Assembly: GCA_002197995.1 (NCBI GenBank)
Contig: NGZR01000001.1
Span: 14,899,501 to 14,963,500 of the forward strand
Direction of reading: 5' to 3'
Length of the DNA: 64,000 bases
Origin: Gaeumannomyces sp. JS-464
Lineage: Eukaryota > Ascomycota > Sordariomycetes > Magnaporthales > Magnaporthaceae
Position numbers and translations under genes: made by a program. The notes under the pieces are model-generated. The model was not told the origin of the DNA, searched no databases, and worked only from the letters and a program-made list of their open reading frames with translations. Within the stretch, counting starts at the first letter, position 1. The number at the start of each line of letters is the position of its first letter. Below, one piece after another: positions 1 through 10,852 of the stretch.

Positions 1-7
1 ACCCAAG

Positions 8-1231
8 ATGCCTTTCAAGTCGACACCTAAGCCGCTACCTATGGCGCTGATCAAGGGTCGCGAGAACTGCACGGTCACAGTCAAGATCAGCAAGGCTCAC
101 TTGTCCCCCACGGCACGCGAGGAGATTACATCGCGCAGAGCGCTATGGGGCACCGACGTTTACACTGATGATTCGGATGTCATCGCGGCCTGTATACACG
201 GTGGCTGGTTCCGTGGCGAGTGGCCCGAGGAAGTCAACGTCGACATGCTGGGCTTGTACCCCGAGGAGCCGCCTCGCCCGTCTGGGCCCAACGGCAAGGG
301 GCCAGGGAGCAGGAAGGCTGCTCAGCAGCCGCACATGACCAGCGAGGCACTTCCAACACCAGATGTGCTCACGGAGCCACTCAAGACGGGTCCGGTCAAC
401 GTTCCGCCAGACAAGGACCTTCACGTCACGGTCCTTATCCTACCGAAACTGCAGCTCTACGCGTCCACCGTGCGCTACGGCATCAAGAGTCGCGAGTGGG
501 GGAGTCCAAATAGAGTCCGGGGATCCTCGATGGCTGCCGACGACTACTCGCATAATCCCCAGCTGACAGCATCACACGACGGCCTCAGCTTCAAGGTGCT
601 GGGTATTCGGTGGGTCACCAACGGAGCAGGGGCCCAGTCTCGCATCAGGGGCGCGGCGCGGCGCGAGCGTATGAGCCGCGCGCTGCGTGAGGTCTCTCTT
701 GGTACGGGCACGGGACTCAACTTTGGTGGCTTCTCAGGGCCGGCCGGCGGCAGCCCGGCCCAACGCGCTGCGGGCGCCAAGGTCATCGCGGAGCTCAAGG
801 CAACCATTGGGAAGGACCAGGAGGCTGTCGTCGCAAATGGCCAAACAGACGGCGATGCCGCGTCGGCAACACTCAAAGTGCCCACCCCCGACGAGGGCGA
901 CAAGGAGAACAAGCCTGCTATCGCTGGTATTGCCATGGGAGATGACAGTGAAGGCAGCAAGCCAGTCACAGACACAGCCGCTATCGTTGATGAAAAGCCA
1001 CCCACTGGCGCGGAGACAGAGTCGGGACCTGAGAAGGCGCCCGAGGCAGCGGCTGCTGTCTCAAACGGTGATGCCTCGGCTGCTGCTCCTAGCGCTGCCA
1101 AGGAAGCCGCGCCAGCTTCTATCGATTCGCCCACAGCCGAGAACAAGGAGACAAAGGCGCCCGAAGACGTGCCAATGGCCGAGGCTGGCGAGCCCAGCGC
1201 GCCGAGCGCACCTGTCGAGGCTAAAGTCTAG
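8..1231 (+). CDS. RXT3: Rxt3-domain protein, Rpd3L/Sin3 histone deacetylase complex subunit (5'-partial)
   Basis: Residues about 15-85 carry the Rxt3 signature (GRENCTVTVKIS, RRALWGTDVYTDDSDVIAA, HGGWFRGEWPEEV). In yeast Rxt3 belongs to the large Rpd3 deacetylase complex and acts in the nucleus in transcriptional repression. The frame is open to the left edge, and fungal Rxt3 proteins usually have a long N-terminal extension, so the first ATG here is probably internal. After the domain comes a basic segment (SRIRGAARRERMSRALRE, about 215-232) and a disordered Ala/Pro/Glu-rich tail from about 260 to the stop. The family call is firm; the start is not. Confidence 0.8.
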   Translation: MPFKSTPKPLPMALIKGRENCTVTVKISKAHLSPTAREEITSRRALWGTDVYTDDSDVIAACIHGGWFRGEWPEEVNVDMLGLYPEEPPRPSGPNGKGPGSRKAAQQPHMTSEALPTPDVLTEPLKTGPVNVPPDKDLHVTVLILPKLQLYASTVRYGIKSREWGSPNRVRGSSMAADDYSHNPQLTASHDGLSFKVLGIRWVTNGAGAQSRIRGAARRERMSRALREVSLGTGTGLNFGGFSGPAGGSPAQRAAGAKVIAELKATIGKDQEAVVANGQTDGDAASATLKVPTPDEGDKENKPAIAGIAMGDDSEGSKPVTDTAAIVDEKPPTGAETESGPEKAPEAAAAVSNGDASAAAPSAAKEAAPASIDSPTAENKETKAPEDVPMAEAGEPSAPSAPVEAKV

Positions 1232-1656
1232 GAGACTAAGAATTCGTCTGGTAACTGGATCTTTGCCGGATATATCTTTTCTCTTCTGTCAATCTCGATC
1301 TGTGTGGTGGCGCGGCGCAAAAGCACTGCGCTCGTGGGGATTATGACACCTGGCTTTGTTACTTAGTGCCCATCCTGGATTTGTACCATTGATGGCCAGC
1401 TTTTATTTGTGCCCAGCGATCCGGGCGCCATCTACCGCATAATTATATATACCCTTGGATTAATCGTGTACAATTATTGTTCTATGAGACATGGCGAACG
1501 TGTGAAAGATGCCCCGTGCTTAAACCCGGTTGTGGGACATCTCCATGCTGCTGTGTAGTACGGCTTCTGGTTTTTTATTCGTACAGTCGGCCCCTTTTTT
1601 TTTTTTTTTTCTCTTCTCCTTCCCCCCATCCCCGCCTGGGGTCTCGGAAAGAGGGC

Positions 1657-1825
1657 TCAGAAGTCGGTCACCCTCCCGTTGAAGCTGTAGTCGCCCCCTG
1701 CCCCCCAGCGCAGCGGCTCGTTCTTGGGCCCGCCGACCTCGCCGGTCCTGGGGTTGACGTCGCCGTCGAACTCGGGCGGGGCGCCGCGCCGGATGCCGCC
1801 CGACGTTGCGGGGTCCTCGGGAGTT

Positions 1826-1864
<39 letters not shown>

Positions 1865-2091
1865 GTAGCAGTAGTAGGCTGTGCTCTCGACTCGGGCAGG
1901 ATGGCGTCGCCCACGGACGCGGCCTCGCGCTGCAGGCGCTCGAACTCGGCCTGCTCTGCGGCGGGGAGGCGCGGCGGGGACGGGCCGGGGGCGAAGGTTG
2001 AGGAGGGGCGGCGGAGGAGGAGGGTTCGTGTGCGGGCGGAGAGGCGGGAGGCCGCGAGGAGGCGGGTGGTATTGCGGAGGAGGGGGCGCAT
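1657..2091 (-). CDS. SDHAF4: Succinate dehydrogenase assembly factor 4 (DUF1674), mitochondrial
   Basis: The 144-aa product ends in the diagnostic DUF1674 block: EFDGDVNPRTGEVGGPKNEP, then LRWG and DYSFNGRVTDF at the C-terminus. SDHAF4 (yeast Sdh8) binds flavinated SdhA in the matrix and helps SDH assembly. The ATG at 2091 was chosen because it opens an Arg-rich, acid-free presequence (MRPLLRNTTRLLAASRLSAR) suited to mitochondrial import; the frame stays open upstream to an ATG at 2283 that would add 64 Pro/Thr-rich residues. A GCA/GCT triplet run at about 1825-1863 encodes a polyalanine tract between presequence and domain. No intron is needed. Confidence 0.88.
1825..1866 (+). repeat. CAG/GCA trinucleotide microsatellite in the SDHAF4 gene
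   Basis: About a dozen perfect CAG units followed by imperfect ones. On the coding (minus) strand it is read as GCT codons and makes an about 13-residue polyalanine stretch between the presequence and DUF1674 domain. Length is likely to vary between strains. Confidence 0.85.
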
Positions 2092-2599
2092 TGTATGGCC
2101 TGTTTTGGGGGGTTTTTGGTTTGGTGCGGGATTGTTGTCGCGGTGATGTTGAGGCTGGAGGTTTATTTCTCGGGTTGCATGGGGTCGGCCGGTCGGGCGG
2201 GTGGGTGGCGATGGCGATGGCGTTGCGTGGGTTCCGAGGTTGATTTCGGTGCGGGCCTGACATCCGTCCAATTTGTGTCGCAATTGATGACGACTGGGTG
2301 GGTGACAATTCAGCTGAAGGGCACGGCGCCGCAGCGATGGTCAGTCCCACATGCTCCCTGAAGAATCGGGAAATCGCGCCCCGCCAATGGAACACTTGAA
2401 CAATCTCGATTTTGTCTCGCGAATCACCAAAACGCAAGGGACGAGGTAGCCTGTCACCCTCAATGTTCCTATTGCTCTATCAAGCCTTGTCACAATTCTT
2501 CCATGTCCACTGCATGTGTTACCTGTAAACCACACCGACCGAATAATACCAGCGCATCTATCAATCATAACCGTTGCTCACTTCACCGAAAACACCAAA

Positions 2600-3228
2600 T
2601 CACAAGACGCCCTCGGAGTGCTTCACCACCTCGCCGCCCATCTTCTCGGCAAAGGCCTCGTGGATGCGCCTCCAGTGCTCCTCGTACTGGCCCCTGAAGA
2701 CGTTGACGAGCACCTTGTTGCAGTTGACGCCGACCTCCTGCACGAGCACGATGTTGACGGTCGCGTCCTCGCTGCCGCCCCTGATGACGATGCGGCGGTC
2801 CGACTGTACGTCGAGGGCGGCCTTGAGGCACACAAACAGGCCGTCCTCGATGCTGGTGACCTGGTAGTGGTTGACGGCCGTCGCCTTTCCGGGGAGCAGG
2901 CGCGCGAACCGGGCCGGTATCCGGTCCGTGACGGCGTAGCACTGCGTCGACCCGACCGCCGCCGCCTGCGCGTCGGCCGGCAGCTGCGTCACCCCGCCCT
3001 TGGGCTTCTCCTCGGGCACGTACGACTCGAGGTTTGGGTCCTGGTGGATGAAGAAGTCGTGGTCGTGCAGCACCTCGATGGCCCGCTGCCGCGTCACGCC
3101 CTTGATCTCGGTCGAGACATGGAAGCTGTCGTTTGTGCGGAAGACTGTTTTTGCTGGGGGATTAGCATCTGTGACTTTTTGACCGACTTGGTTTTGACAG
3201 AGATTCCGGGGTGAGCCCTACAGCCCAT
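2600..3228 (-). CDS. DUF7053-like conserved fungal protein, two exons
   Basis: Model: exon 1 3222-3228 (seven bases), intron 3154-3221 (GTAGGG...CAG, 68 nt), exon 2 2600-3153, giving 186 aa. Joining the mini-exon yields MGSKTVFRTNDSFHVSTEI at the N-terminus, the opening I associate with this family. The middle (AIEVLHDHDFFIHQDPNLES) and the C-terminal half look like a START/SRPBCC-type small domain, but no biochemical function is known to me. The protein has no signal peptide or membrane segment. The mini-exon is inferred from splice signals and the quality of the joined N-terminus. Confidence 0.65.
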
Positions 3229-4184
3229 CTTGTCTGCTGGTTGCCGATGACTCGATGATCTCCGTGGACTGGGTGCTGATATCGGTCGATGATCACCAGT
3301 GACTCCTGCAACAATCAATGGCAGCTCTCACTCCAGAGGTCGTCGACAAAAGCTCGGGCTGGGCTATCCTCTCGAGTGTCCTGGGAAAAGAATTGTTGGC
3401 AACATATTGAGGAGCCGGATCACTTGCGATATTTAAAATCGTCGATTACCAGTCAATCAGTCCCGCGTCCGAACCCACGTCATACCGCCGGCCGTTTCCA
3501 TCCCGAGGTACGTACGCGCATACGATGAGAGCCTAAAAAACGTAGGAAGCCACAACACAAGGTTCGTTTCAACATCTGCATCCCAGCACATGGCTCGCTC
3601 GAGCCACATCCACGGAATCATACCCGGACATTGTTGGTCCTGACCGAGCGGTGCCTATGCGCTCCGCCAGACTCGAGACACGGCCGGACGGACTAATCGC
3701 TCTAGCGGACTCGACGAGTATTTGCACGGGTGCTCCTCTTACTAGTATGGACACTGGAGGCAGATACGAAAAGTCCGGATCGTCCCGTTCTGGTGCGGTG
3801 TACGACAGTAATCTCCACGCTTTCGAGCTCAGATCTTCGGAAAAGACAGAGCAACCCAGTCGGGGAAGATCAAAAGTAAGTCTTTGTTCTTATTAAGTCC
3901 GTTCCATAAACGCCAGGCAATCCAACCAAAAGCAGAATACTGGAAAGCCGACCTCCCAACCAACCCATGACGCCATTTTAAAAGGGCCCAAGAGGCGAAG
4001 TCGGCCCCGGGGCAACAAAACCATGCCCGCCTCGGACTTTTGCCTACTCCGGCCCTCCGAGGCTATTAGCTCAGCGTCTGGTGTTGTAGCACCAGCTATC
4101 AACACCTCATCAACAAGTATACCAATCCCATCAAGTGATGGATGTTCTCCTATTAGTTTCCCGGCCAGTCCCAACAGCACCTGT
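3229..4184. other. Intergenic, no gene seen
   Basis: Short open frames on both strands lack family motifs or coherent splice signals. The stretch probably holds the DUF7053-like gene promoter and the 3' flank of the Fig1 gene. Confidence 0.5.
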
Positions 4185-5171
4185 CTACACACGTGGGTGC
4201 CCCATCTCCATGTCGTCTTCCTTTTCGGAATTTCCTCCGCCGCTGCGGGCCGCGGCGCCGCCGGCACTGGTGCTTCTGTGGGCGTAGGCCATGCGGAGTG
4301 CGAAAAAGATCTCGAGCACGGCGATAACCCACTGCAGCGCCTCGACCGAGACGCCACGGTACAGCACCCTCCCGGACGCCGACGGGCCGCTGCCGTGGAC
4401 CGTGGTGGCGGCGTACTCGAGCGCGGCGGACGTTTGCGTCGTGGCCAGGGCCACCATCAGGGAGCCCGCTGCGCTGCCCCACAGGAGCGCCATGAGCAGG
4501 CGGCGCGCCATGACGTAGGGCCGCCCACCACCGCGGCTGGCCAGGCGCGCGAGCAGCACCAGGGCGGCGAGGCCGAAGACAAAGAACACGCCCGTGGCGG
4601 GTAGGAGCGGGGTGAAGATCTTGGACTGGATCACCTTGGCGGTCGAGAGCAGCTGCGTGGCGGCCTGGCCCTTGGCGGACGAGACGGTGCTGTTGGAGGA
4701 AGCGGTGCTGTTGCTGCTGGACTGGAGGAAGCGCTGGGCCAGCGACTCGCCCGTCTGGCCGACGGCAGAGGCGCAGGCGGTGGGGATGTTGTCGGCCGTG
4801 AAGCACATGCCGAAGTGGCCGACGCGGACCGTCATCTCGCCCGTGCCGTTGCTGTTCTGGACCAGGGAGACGAGGTTCAGGTTCGGGATGCCGGGAGAGG
4901 TGCCGAGGCATCCGGTGAAGCAGAGAACTGATGGAGTGGGGGTGAAGTCAGCACAGAATCATGACAAACATGGGGCAGGGGGGAGCGGGCACATACTGTA
5001 GAAGAGAATTATGGGTAGGGGAAGGAAGTAGACGAAGTAGTCGAGAAGCGGGAGGCTGGACTTGGCGCCTGGCTGTTCGCCGGGAACATCGACGCCGCCG
5101 TTTTTGCCGGCCTTGTGCTTCTGCCAGAGCATAGAGGCGCCCTTCTTGAAGAACAAAGCCCAGAAAACCAT
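4185..5171 (-). CDS. FIG1: Fig1-domain membrane protein (low-affinity calcium uptake / mating fusion)
   Basis: Two exons, 4997-5171 and 4185-4927, with a 69-nt intron (GTATGT...CAG); 305 aa. The first membrane helix is at about residues 37-58 (LLDYFVYFLPLPIILFYILC). A large extracellular loop follows with the Fig1 hallmark GHFGMCFTADNIPTAC, and two further helices are visible (LLPATGVFFVFGLAALVLLA; LLMALLWGSAAGSLMVALA) plus a fourth near the C-terminus (ALQWVIAVLEIFFAL). The cytosolic tail is Ser/Gly/Lys-rich. In yeast and Neurospora, Fig1 proteins support Ca2+ influx and membrane fusion during mating and hyphal fusion. Splice phases agree exactly. Confidence 0.87.
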
Positions 5172-6495
5172 TTTGACGATGGTTTGGCGGATCTTGGGGA
5201 GAAGAGAAGTGAAGTGAAGGGTCCGGGTCGTTGGCGTTTATGCCTGTCGTTGACGAAACGTAAGGTCGTCTGAGGGCGTGAAGTAGATATTGAGGGGTGA
5301 TTTGTGGTTGCGAGGTGACGGTTCCGGCCGGATCGTTGAGAGGCGAACGCTGGGTCGTATTTCAAGAGGAAATTACAACTAGCTGCGTCAAGCAGTGTTG
5401 GATGGGAGTAACAAAGACTGCAAGGAAAACACAAAGGAGAGAGAAAAAAAAAAAAAGTAAAGGTGACTGCGATGAAACAGTAGCAGACAGAAGATGGGCT
5501 GGCTAAGGAAGAACAATAAACGGAACAATAGCAGAGCGAAGGGTGTCATTTAAAAACAATATCAGCCATTGTAGCGATTCTATTCAGGCCATTGTCCGCC
5601 GTCGTGCAAGCCAAGACTCTCAATCGGCCCCGTCTTGGTGGGGCGGACGAGAAGCTGCAGGCGCGCGGGATGACGAGGTTTTGGCCGCGCCCCTGAAGCC
5701 GTGATTGATTGGGTCTCGACGCACGGCGCTTAGCCAGGCAGACGACGACGTCGCTCCACCACGCGCGCTGCCGCCAACCAACCCCAACCAGACCAGACGA
5801 CGGCCGCGGGGCCGTTTCGGTGCTATTTTGGCACGATTGGGTGTTGGTGCTTGTCCTGGTCTATTCTCCATCTGCCTGGGTAAACAACGAGCGGCGAAAA
5901 ATGGACGCGACGAGACGCGACGCAACGACAGAAAAACACGCCACTATACTCCTCGCCAGCATCCGTAGAACTAGACATGGCTGATCGATATCATTTTTCT
6001 TTTTTGGTAATTTTCTTTTATCGCCTTCTACGCTAGCAAGGGAATCATCACCATCAAAAACTGCCCCAAGTGTCAACAGACAATCTCCACCGCCTTCTAC
6101 AACGAGACACCGTCGGCTTCCCCTATGCTGTCCCCCATCGGAGCCGACATCCGCAGGAGTCATAAACGTCCGTGGCATTTTCCTTCCTAGTTACATAGAG
6201 CTTACCCATGCGAGCCAAGCCTTGTTTCGCGAGTTAACTATCGGGCGGTGGATAAAAGGCTACGAACATTAGGGGGGGGTTTTCTGGGCAGCAAATCCTG
6301 AAATCTGTCAAAAGAGCGGCCCAAGTAAGGGCCCTGCTAGCATGCAGATTCTGATGACCCTGACCATGCATGAGAATTGAACAATCGTCCGGGATGGATG
6401 TTGTTCTTTCGCAACCTTGAACTCATCAGGTGCTTCCCTCTATCGTTCAGCCCTCAGCCTTGGCCCACAGGACGGCCACATCTAGCATCCTCCTA
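5172..6495. other. Intergenic between Fig1 and the UPRTase-fusion gene
   Basis: No supported gene. A short coding-looking piece at 5977-6170 was considered and rejected (see rejected list). The Fig1 5' leader lies at its left end; the right end is the 3' flank of the next minus-strand gene. Confidence 0.45.
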
Positions 6496-8952
6496 TCAGT
6501 CATCCAGACGCGTGGTGTTGAAGAGCCTGTTTCCCGTGTCCGTTCCGCCGACGCCCTTGAACTTGTTGGTTGAGATCCTCAGCGCCACGATCTGAACGTT
6601 GCCATACTCAGCGAGCCGATCCCGCATGCTTGGCTCCTCATCTCCCAGCTCCCCCACGCGTCCCTCCTCAACACGCTCCTCTCCCGACTTCACAGCGTCT
6701 TCCTGCACGACCCCGGCTACAATGACGATGCGCACCGCCCCATGCAGCTTCCGGATCGCATGCACAAATTCGAGCACGCTGGCGCCGCTGTTGACCACCG
6801 AGTCCACGAGCAGCACGCAGACGGCGCCGTTCAGATGCTTCGCCTGCACGTCGGCGGGTTTGCGGGCGTGCAGGTACATGGCCTTGGGGAAGACGTCAAA
6901 CACTCCCTGGGCCATCGGGTCGCCGCCGCGCATGAGCGACACGATCAGCGTCTTGTCCTCGTGCAGAAGCCTGTATCCGTCCGTCACCCTCGCCTTGTCC
7001 GGCTCGGCGTCGCGGCCCTGGCAGACATGTGGGATGGCGAACCGCCCCAGGCCGAGGATCTCGGGCAGGACCTGCAACGCCAGGTACTTTCCAGCAGCCC
7101 GGTGCGCCCGCTGGAGCTCCCGGCCGCTCGTGCCGGCGTCCCTCATCGGCGTCATGAGGAGCTTGACGGCACCCGACGTGGTCGAGTCGTGGACCTGGAC
7201 CAGCGGCCGCAGTGCTCTCGTCTCGCGAGTGTGGGATGGGAAGATCAGGCTAAGGGTTTCGGGGTCTGTAAGACTGACAACGGGCAGTGACGGCGGCGGT
7301 GGCAGCTGCTGTTGTTCCGGAGGGGAGGCCGCGTTCGGCTCGCCGGGCTTCGAGGGCGGCAGCTCGACGCGGTACAAATGCGAGAACGCATTGAACGGGT
7401 CCTTGTAGAGGCCGGGGCACATCTGTTGAAGGCCGCCTGCTTGGGAATACATCTCGATCTCCTCCTCCATCCTCTTGTTCGTGGCGCTGCCTTGCCTGGC
7501 CTTGTCGACGACCACAAAAGCCCGGCGCGCAGTTTTCAGCATCGGAATATCGACGGGGCTGTCGCCAAACGCGCAGATATTGGAGCCGACGGCCTTGGAC
7601 ACTTTGATCCCGCCGAGCCCGGCGTCCCAGTGGCCCGCCATCCATCGGACCACCTCGGCCTTGACATCGGGGTGCACGACGGGGTGGGACTCCCCGAAGC
7701 GGCCGGCGCCGACAAGCCGGATCACATGTGTGAACTCGTCATCATTGACGGCGGCGTTTCCGCCCACACACTGGAAGCCCTCCCGCTCCAGCGCCAGCTC
7801 CCAGATGCGCCTCAGGCCGCAGGTGATGACGACGGGCACCACGAGCGGGTCCTCCACGGCCCGCTGGAGCAGCGAGATGAACTCTGGCCGCATCTCGACC
7901 CGCGACGCCACCGCGGCGCAGAGCGACTCGAACTGCTCGTTGCCCCCGCCCAGATTCTCGACCGCCTCCTCGTATATGAGGATTGCCTGGACGAATGCTC
8001 GAGGGGTGTAGCCTAGCGGGCCGCCAAAGACCTGCTTCAGGACGGAAGGCTTCTTGCCGCCCCTGCAGCCGTCGTCATCCCCGCCGCAAGCCATGCCCAC
8101 AGGCGCCTCGGCCATCTCCCAGAACATGTTGCCCGTGTCCTGGGCCGACAGCGTCCGATCCGCATCAAAGGCAAGCACTTTGACGTGGCTCTTGTACACC
8201 CCCGGCATCTTTTTCTCATACTTGATGCTCGGGTGCTGATCAGGCGCGCCCTTGGCCTGCATGAGGTTCAACTCGTTCGACTCGGAGTGCCGAATAAACT
8301 CTAGCAGGCCGTACACGCGCCCGAGCAAGTCTTCAGGCGCCGTGCTGATGATGGTGAAGACGATGCCGTGCTCCCGGCACAGCCGGCGCAGCTCCTTCTT
8401 CTCCGTCTCCTGCCAGTCGTCGAGTGCCTCCACGCTGAGCGGCGCGCGGGATCGAGTGGCGTCAGACGCACGTCGGGCGGCGATGACCTCGGGCGGGATG
8501 GTGACGTAGATGATGTGCGTGTAGGACTCCCAGTCCGCCGGCGTGTGCACACTCTGTAGGCAAGGAGGAGTTGGTGATGAGCCTGGCGGCATGCTGTTGT
8601 CGTCGGCTTCAGGGAGCATGTAATGCCCAACCACCACGGCGGGCTCCAGGCTCTCCAGGGCATGCCTGGCGACACCCCTGATGGTGGACTCGCGCCACTT
8701 CTTCTTCTGAGCCGCGCTCAGCTTCTTGAAGGCGGCGAGGCCTCCCGGTACGGCGCTGTCGATGAGCTCGGAGCCCTCCTGGAAGCTGAACGGTATGGTC
8801 TTGGAAAGCAGAGATGGGGGTGGTGTGTCGGACACGCGGCTGGCGATTATCGAATCTTGCAGCCTCTTCAGGCCATTGGCTAGTGTCGTCTTTCCCGACC
8901 CTGAGATGCCGTAAAGGCCTACGACAGGGACTGAAGGATAGGATGGAGCCAT
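6496..8952 (-). CDS. Trifunctional fusion: P-loop kinase, HAD phosphatase, uracil phosphoribosyltransferase-like
   Basis: Intronless, 818 aa from the ATG at 8952; the frame extends upstream to 9069, but the Walker A motif sits at residues 15-23 (GISGSGKTT) from this start. Three modules follow: a nucleoside/AAA-type kinase domain (about 1-230); a HAD hydrolase with DADRT as motif I and FGDSPVDIPML as the Mg-binding motif (about 255-500); and a UPRTase-like domain (about 570-818) with RPLVQVHDSTTSGAVKLLM, MRGGDPMAQGVFDVFP and a PRPP-loop-like VDSVVNSGASV. Such fusions occur in filamentous fungi and suggest pyrimidine salvage. The PRPP loop departs from the usual D-P-x-x-A-T-G-x-S, so transferase activity is uncertain. 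Confidence 0.78.
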   Translation of the reverse strand: MAPSYPSVPVVGLYGISGSGKTTLANGLKRLQDSIIASRVSDTPPPSLLSKTIPFSFQEGSELIDSAVPGGLAAFKKLSAAQKKKWRESTIRGVARHALESLEPAVVVGHYMLPEADDNSMPPGSSPTPPCLQSVHTPADWESYTHIIYVTIPPEVIAARRASDATRSRAPLSVEALDDWQETEKKELRRLCREHGIVFTIISTAPEDLLGRVYGLLEFIRHSESNELNLMQAKGAPDQHPSIKYEKKMPGVYKSHVKVLAFDADRTLSAQDTGNMFWEMAEAPVGMACGGDDDGCRGGKKPSVLKQVFGGPLGYTPRAFVQAILIYEEAVENLGGGNEQFESLCAAVASRVEMRPEFISLLQRAVEDPLVVPVVITCGLRRIWELALEREGFQCVGGNAAVNDDEFTHVIRLVGAGRFGESHPVVHPDVKAEVVRWMAGHWDAGLGGIKVSKAVGSNICAFGDSPVDIPMLKTARRAFVVVDKARQGSATNKRMEEEIEMYSQAGGLQQMCPGLYKDPFNAFSHLYRVELPPSKPGEPNAASPPEQQQLPPPPSLPVVSLTDPETLSLIFPSHTRETRALRPLVQVHDSTTSGAVKLLMTPMRDAGTSGRELQRAHRAAGKYLALQVLPEILGLGRFAIPHVCQGRDAEPDKARVTDGYRLLHEDKTLIVSLMRGGDPMAQGVFDVFPKAMYLHARKPADVQAKHLNGAVCVLLVDSVVNSGASVLEFVHAIRKLHGAVRIVIVAGVVQEDAVKSGEERVEEGRVGELGDEEPSMRDRLAEYGNVQIVALRISTNKFKGVGGTDTGNRLFNTTRLDD

Positions 8953-10363
8953 GGTGGAGGGTCTGCTTGTTAGAGAGGATGGGGCGCAGGAAGAGGACGG
9001 CCTCCCGAATGAATAGGTAGGTGGAAAATGGAGATATCCAGAGCCTTTGTTGTCGGATGATCTTCTCAAAAGGCAGAGTTAAGGAGAGATCATGCTATGG
9101 ACAAAGCTGATTGTCCTGCAGAAGTTCTTGAGGAGTCCGATCAGGAGCTGGGCCAGGCCCTCCTTTATACACTCCCGTTTCTATGGACACAGTGTTTGTA
9201 GGGATGACTGGATGGCAAACGGGCAACTGGTAAGAGTCACAACCATGACCAACAGAGCAAACAGCAGGGGCGAGAAGTGCCACAAAGGATATTAATTAAG
9301 GAGCTTTTCCTCAGTATTCTTCCTTTATCACAACTCTTCCGTCCCTTTATCAACAAAATTCTCATCGGGTGTTTATATAAACCAATATCAAATTTCGCTT
9401 GTAGCCTACTTGCTCGCAAAGTCTCCCCTCTCTTGCCCGCGAGCGAGGCGAAGCCGACGGGAAAAGACCAGCTAGGCGATGTGGGTCGTCCTGTGATGGG
9501 AATCTTCCAGTGCCATGAACACCAACAACCCACCCGGGCGTGGCAGCGCTTCTTCAAAAAAAAAGCCATTTCATGACCAGGATGGCGAAGCCGAGATTGT
9601 CGGCAAGGGCATCAGCTACCACTGATGGAAACCGCGCGCGGCCCAAGAAGCAGACGACAAACGGATTCAACCAGAAGATGTTCGAGGTCCTGGAGGGTGG
9701 AAGAAGGTTGTAGAATCGGAAAGACCAGTGCAAACGCGCTGGTACTCAACGGGCGTGAGCGGGAGGGTGATTACAGCTCCATTTCTTGACTTGTCACACA
9801 GTCAATCCCGAAATGGGTCTTGTCAGACGTCGGTGTGTTACCGAAAGCCTTGCAGCCAAGCCCGTCGCGCACCTGCCTGACCCGGGCTCGCAAACGCACA
9901 TGGTGACAGCCAGATGTCCGTTTGCATCGTCAGACTGATCTCAACCTTTATCGGTCTAGACTCCGGGAAAGATAGTGCGACCGATTTGTCGGGAGTACCA
10001 TCTGTTTTCTTTTTTCTTCTTTTTTTTCTACCCGTCATACATACTTTGCCTCTCTTCCTCCCTGCCGTACCCGCAGCTTCCATCATCCTTCAAGGACGCA
10101 ACAAACAGACCTGCAGCTACCATCGCCACCGAGCATCCCCCGGTTCTCTCACCCCTCGCCCGGTCTCGTTTTCGGCGAATGATGGCGAGCAGGCGATCCT
10201 AGGAGCTCCCACTCCTTGAAGGACACGCCCCGCGTCGACCCTGGCAGGCGTGTCTCCCAAAACAGATGAACTCTCCCAAGACAAGACCGCAGCGGCAAGA
10301 CCAGTAGCAGCAGTCAGCAGTCGCCCATCATTAGCAAGATCAACCGCCAAACCCCATCCCACC
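8953..10363. other. Divergent intergenic region, no gene seen
   Basis: Lies between a minus-strand and a plus-strand gene and so should hold both promoters. No long coding frame with family features was found; pyrimidine-rich tracts (e.g. about 10008-10065) precede the plus-strand gene. Confidence 0.5.
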
Positions 10364-10852
10364 ATGCGCCTCCGCGTCCTGCGTGCCCTCCTGGGCCGTT
10401 GGCACGCCTACCTTGCCCTCCCCCGCCAGAAGCCTCGCTCTTGGCACCAAGACAGACTGAAGGAGGAGCTGCTGGAGCTGAAAGAGGCAAGGACGCTCGT
10501 CGAGACGATCAGCGAGGCTAGCGATGTCATCTTCACAATCAGCCGAGCGGAGCACGAGGGCTTCGCCAACGACAAGGTCTCGATATCCGACTGCCTCGAC
10601 CGACTCTCCACGTTCCGGGCCGCGATCGTCATCGCATACATGCTGTGCAAGTTCACCATGCGGTGGTCCTTTTACCGAGCAACAGCGTACGCCTGCGGCC
10701 TGAGGGGCGCGCAGCTCGACGCCGTGCGGGACGTCATCAACCCGGCCAAACCGGGCAAGATGGACAAGGTGGCGAGGCGGCATGGTCTGGAGCCGACCAA
10801 GTTCCGGCGTGTGGGAGCGATGGTGCGGCGTGTGTGGCCGCTGCTGCCGTAG
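10364..10852 (+). CDS. Conserved small fungal protein of unknown function
   Basis: 162 aa, no intron. It has a basic N-terminus (MRLRVLRALLGRWHAYLALP), an amphipathic coiled-coil-like stretch (HQDRLKEELLELKEARTLVE), one hydrophobic segment with cysteine (AAIVIAYMLCKF) and a basic C-terminus (KVARRHGLEPTKFRRVGAMV). I recognise the WHQDRLKEEL...EASDV arrangement from many Sordariomycete genomes, but know no function. The in-frame upstream ATG at 10250 would add 38 low-complexity residues; the ATG at 10364 has the better context (CCACCATG). Confidence 0.6.
   Translation: MRLRVLRALLGRWHAYLALPRQKPRSWHQDRLKEELLELKEARTLVETISEASDVIFTISRAEHEGFANDKVSISDCLDRLSTFRAAIVIAYMLCKFTMRWSFYRATAYACGLRGAQLDAVRDVINPAKPGKMDKVARRHGLEPTKFRRVGAMVRRVWPLLP

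Noticed and set aside
1520..2437. Long minus-strand frame of about 305 codons over the SDHAF4 gene
   Set aside because: It reads the CAG repeat as poly-Cys and has no family features; the DUF1674 frame in the same DNA is clearly the real one.
5977..6170. Possible two-exon micro-gene starting MADRYHFSF
   Set aside because: The only intron that would join it is 30 nt, shorter than any intron supported here, and the joined peptide matches nothing I know.
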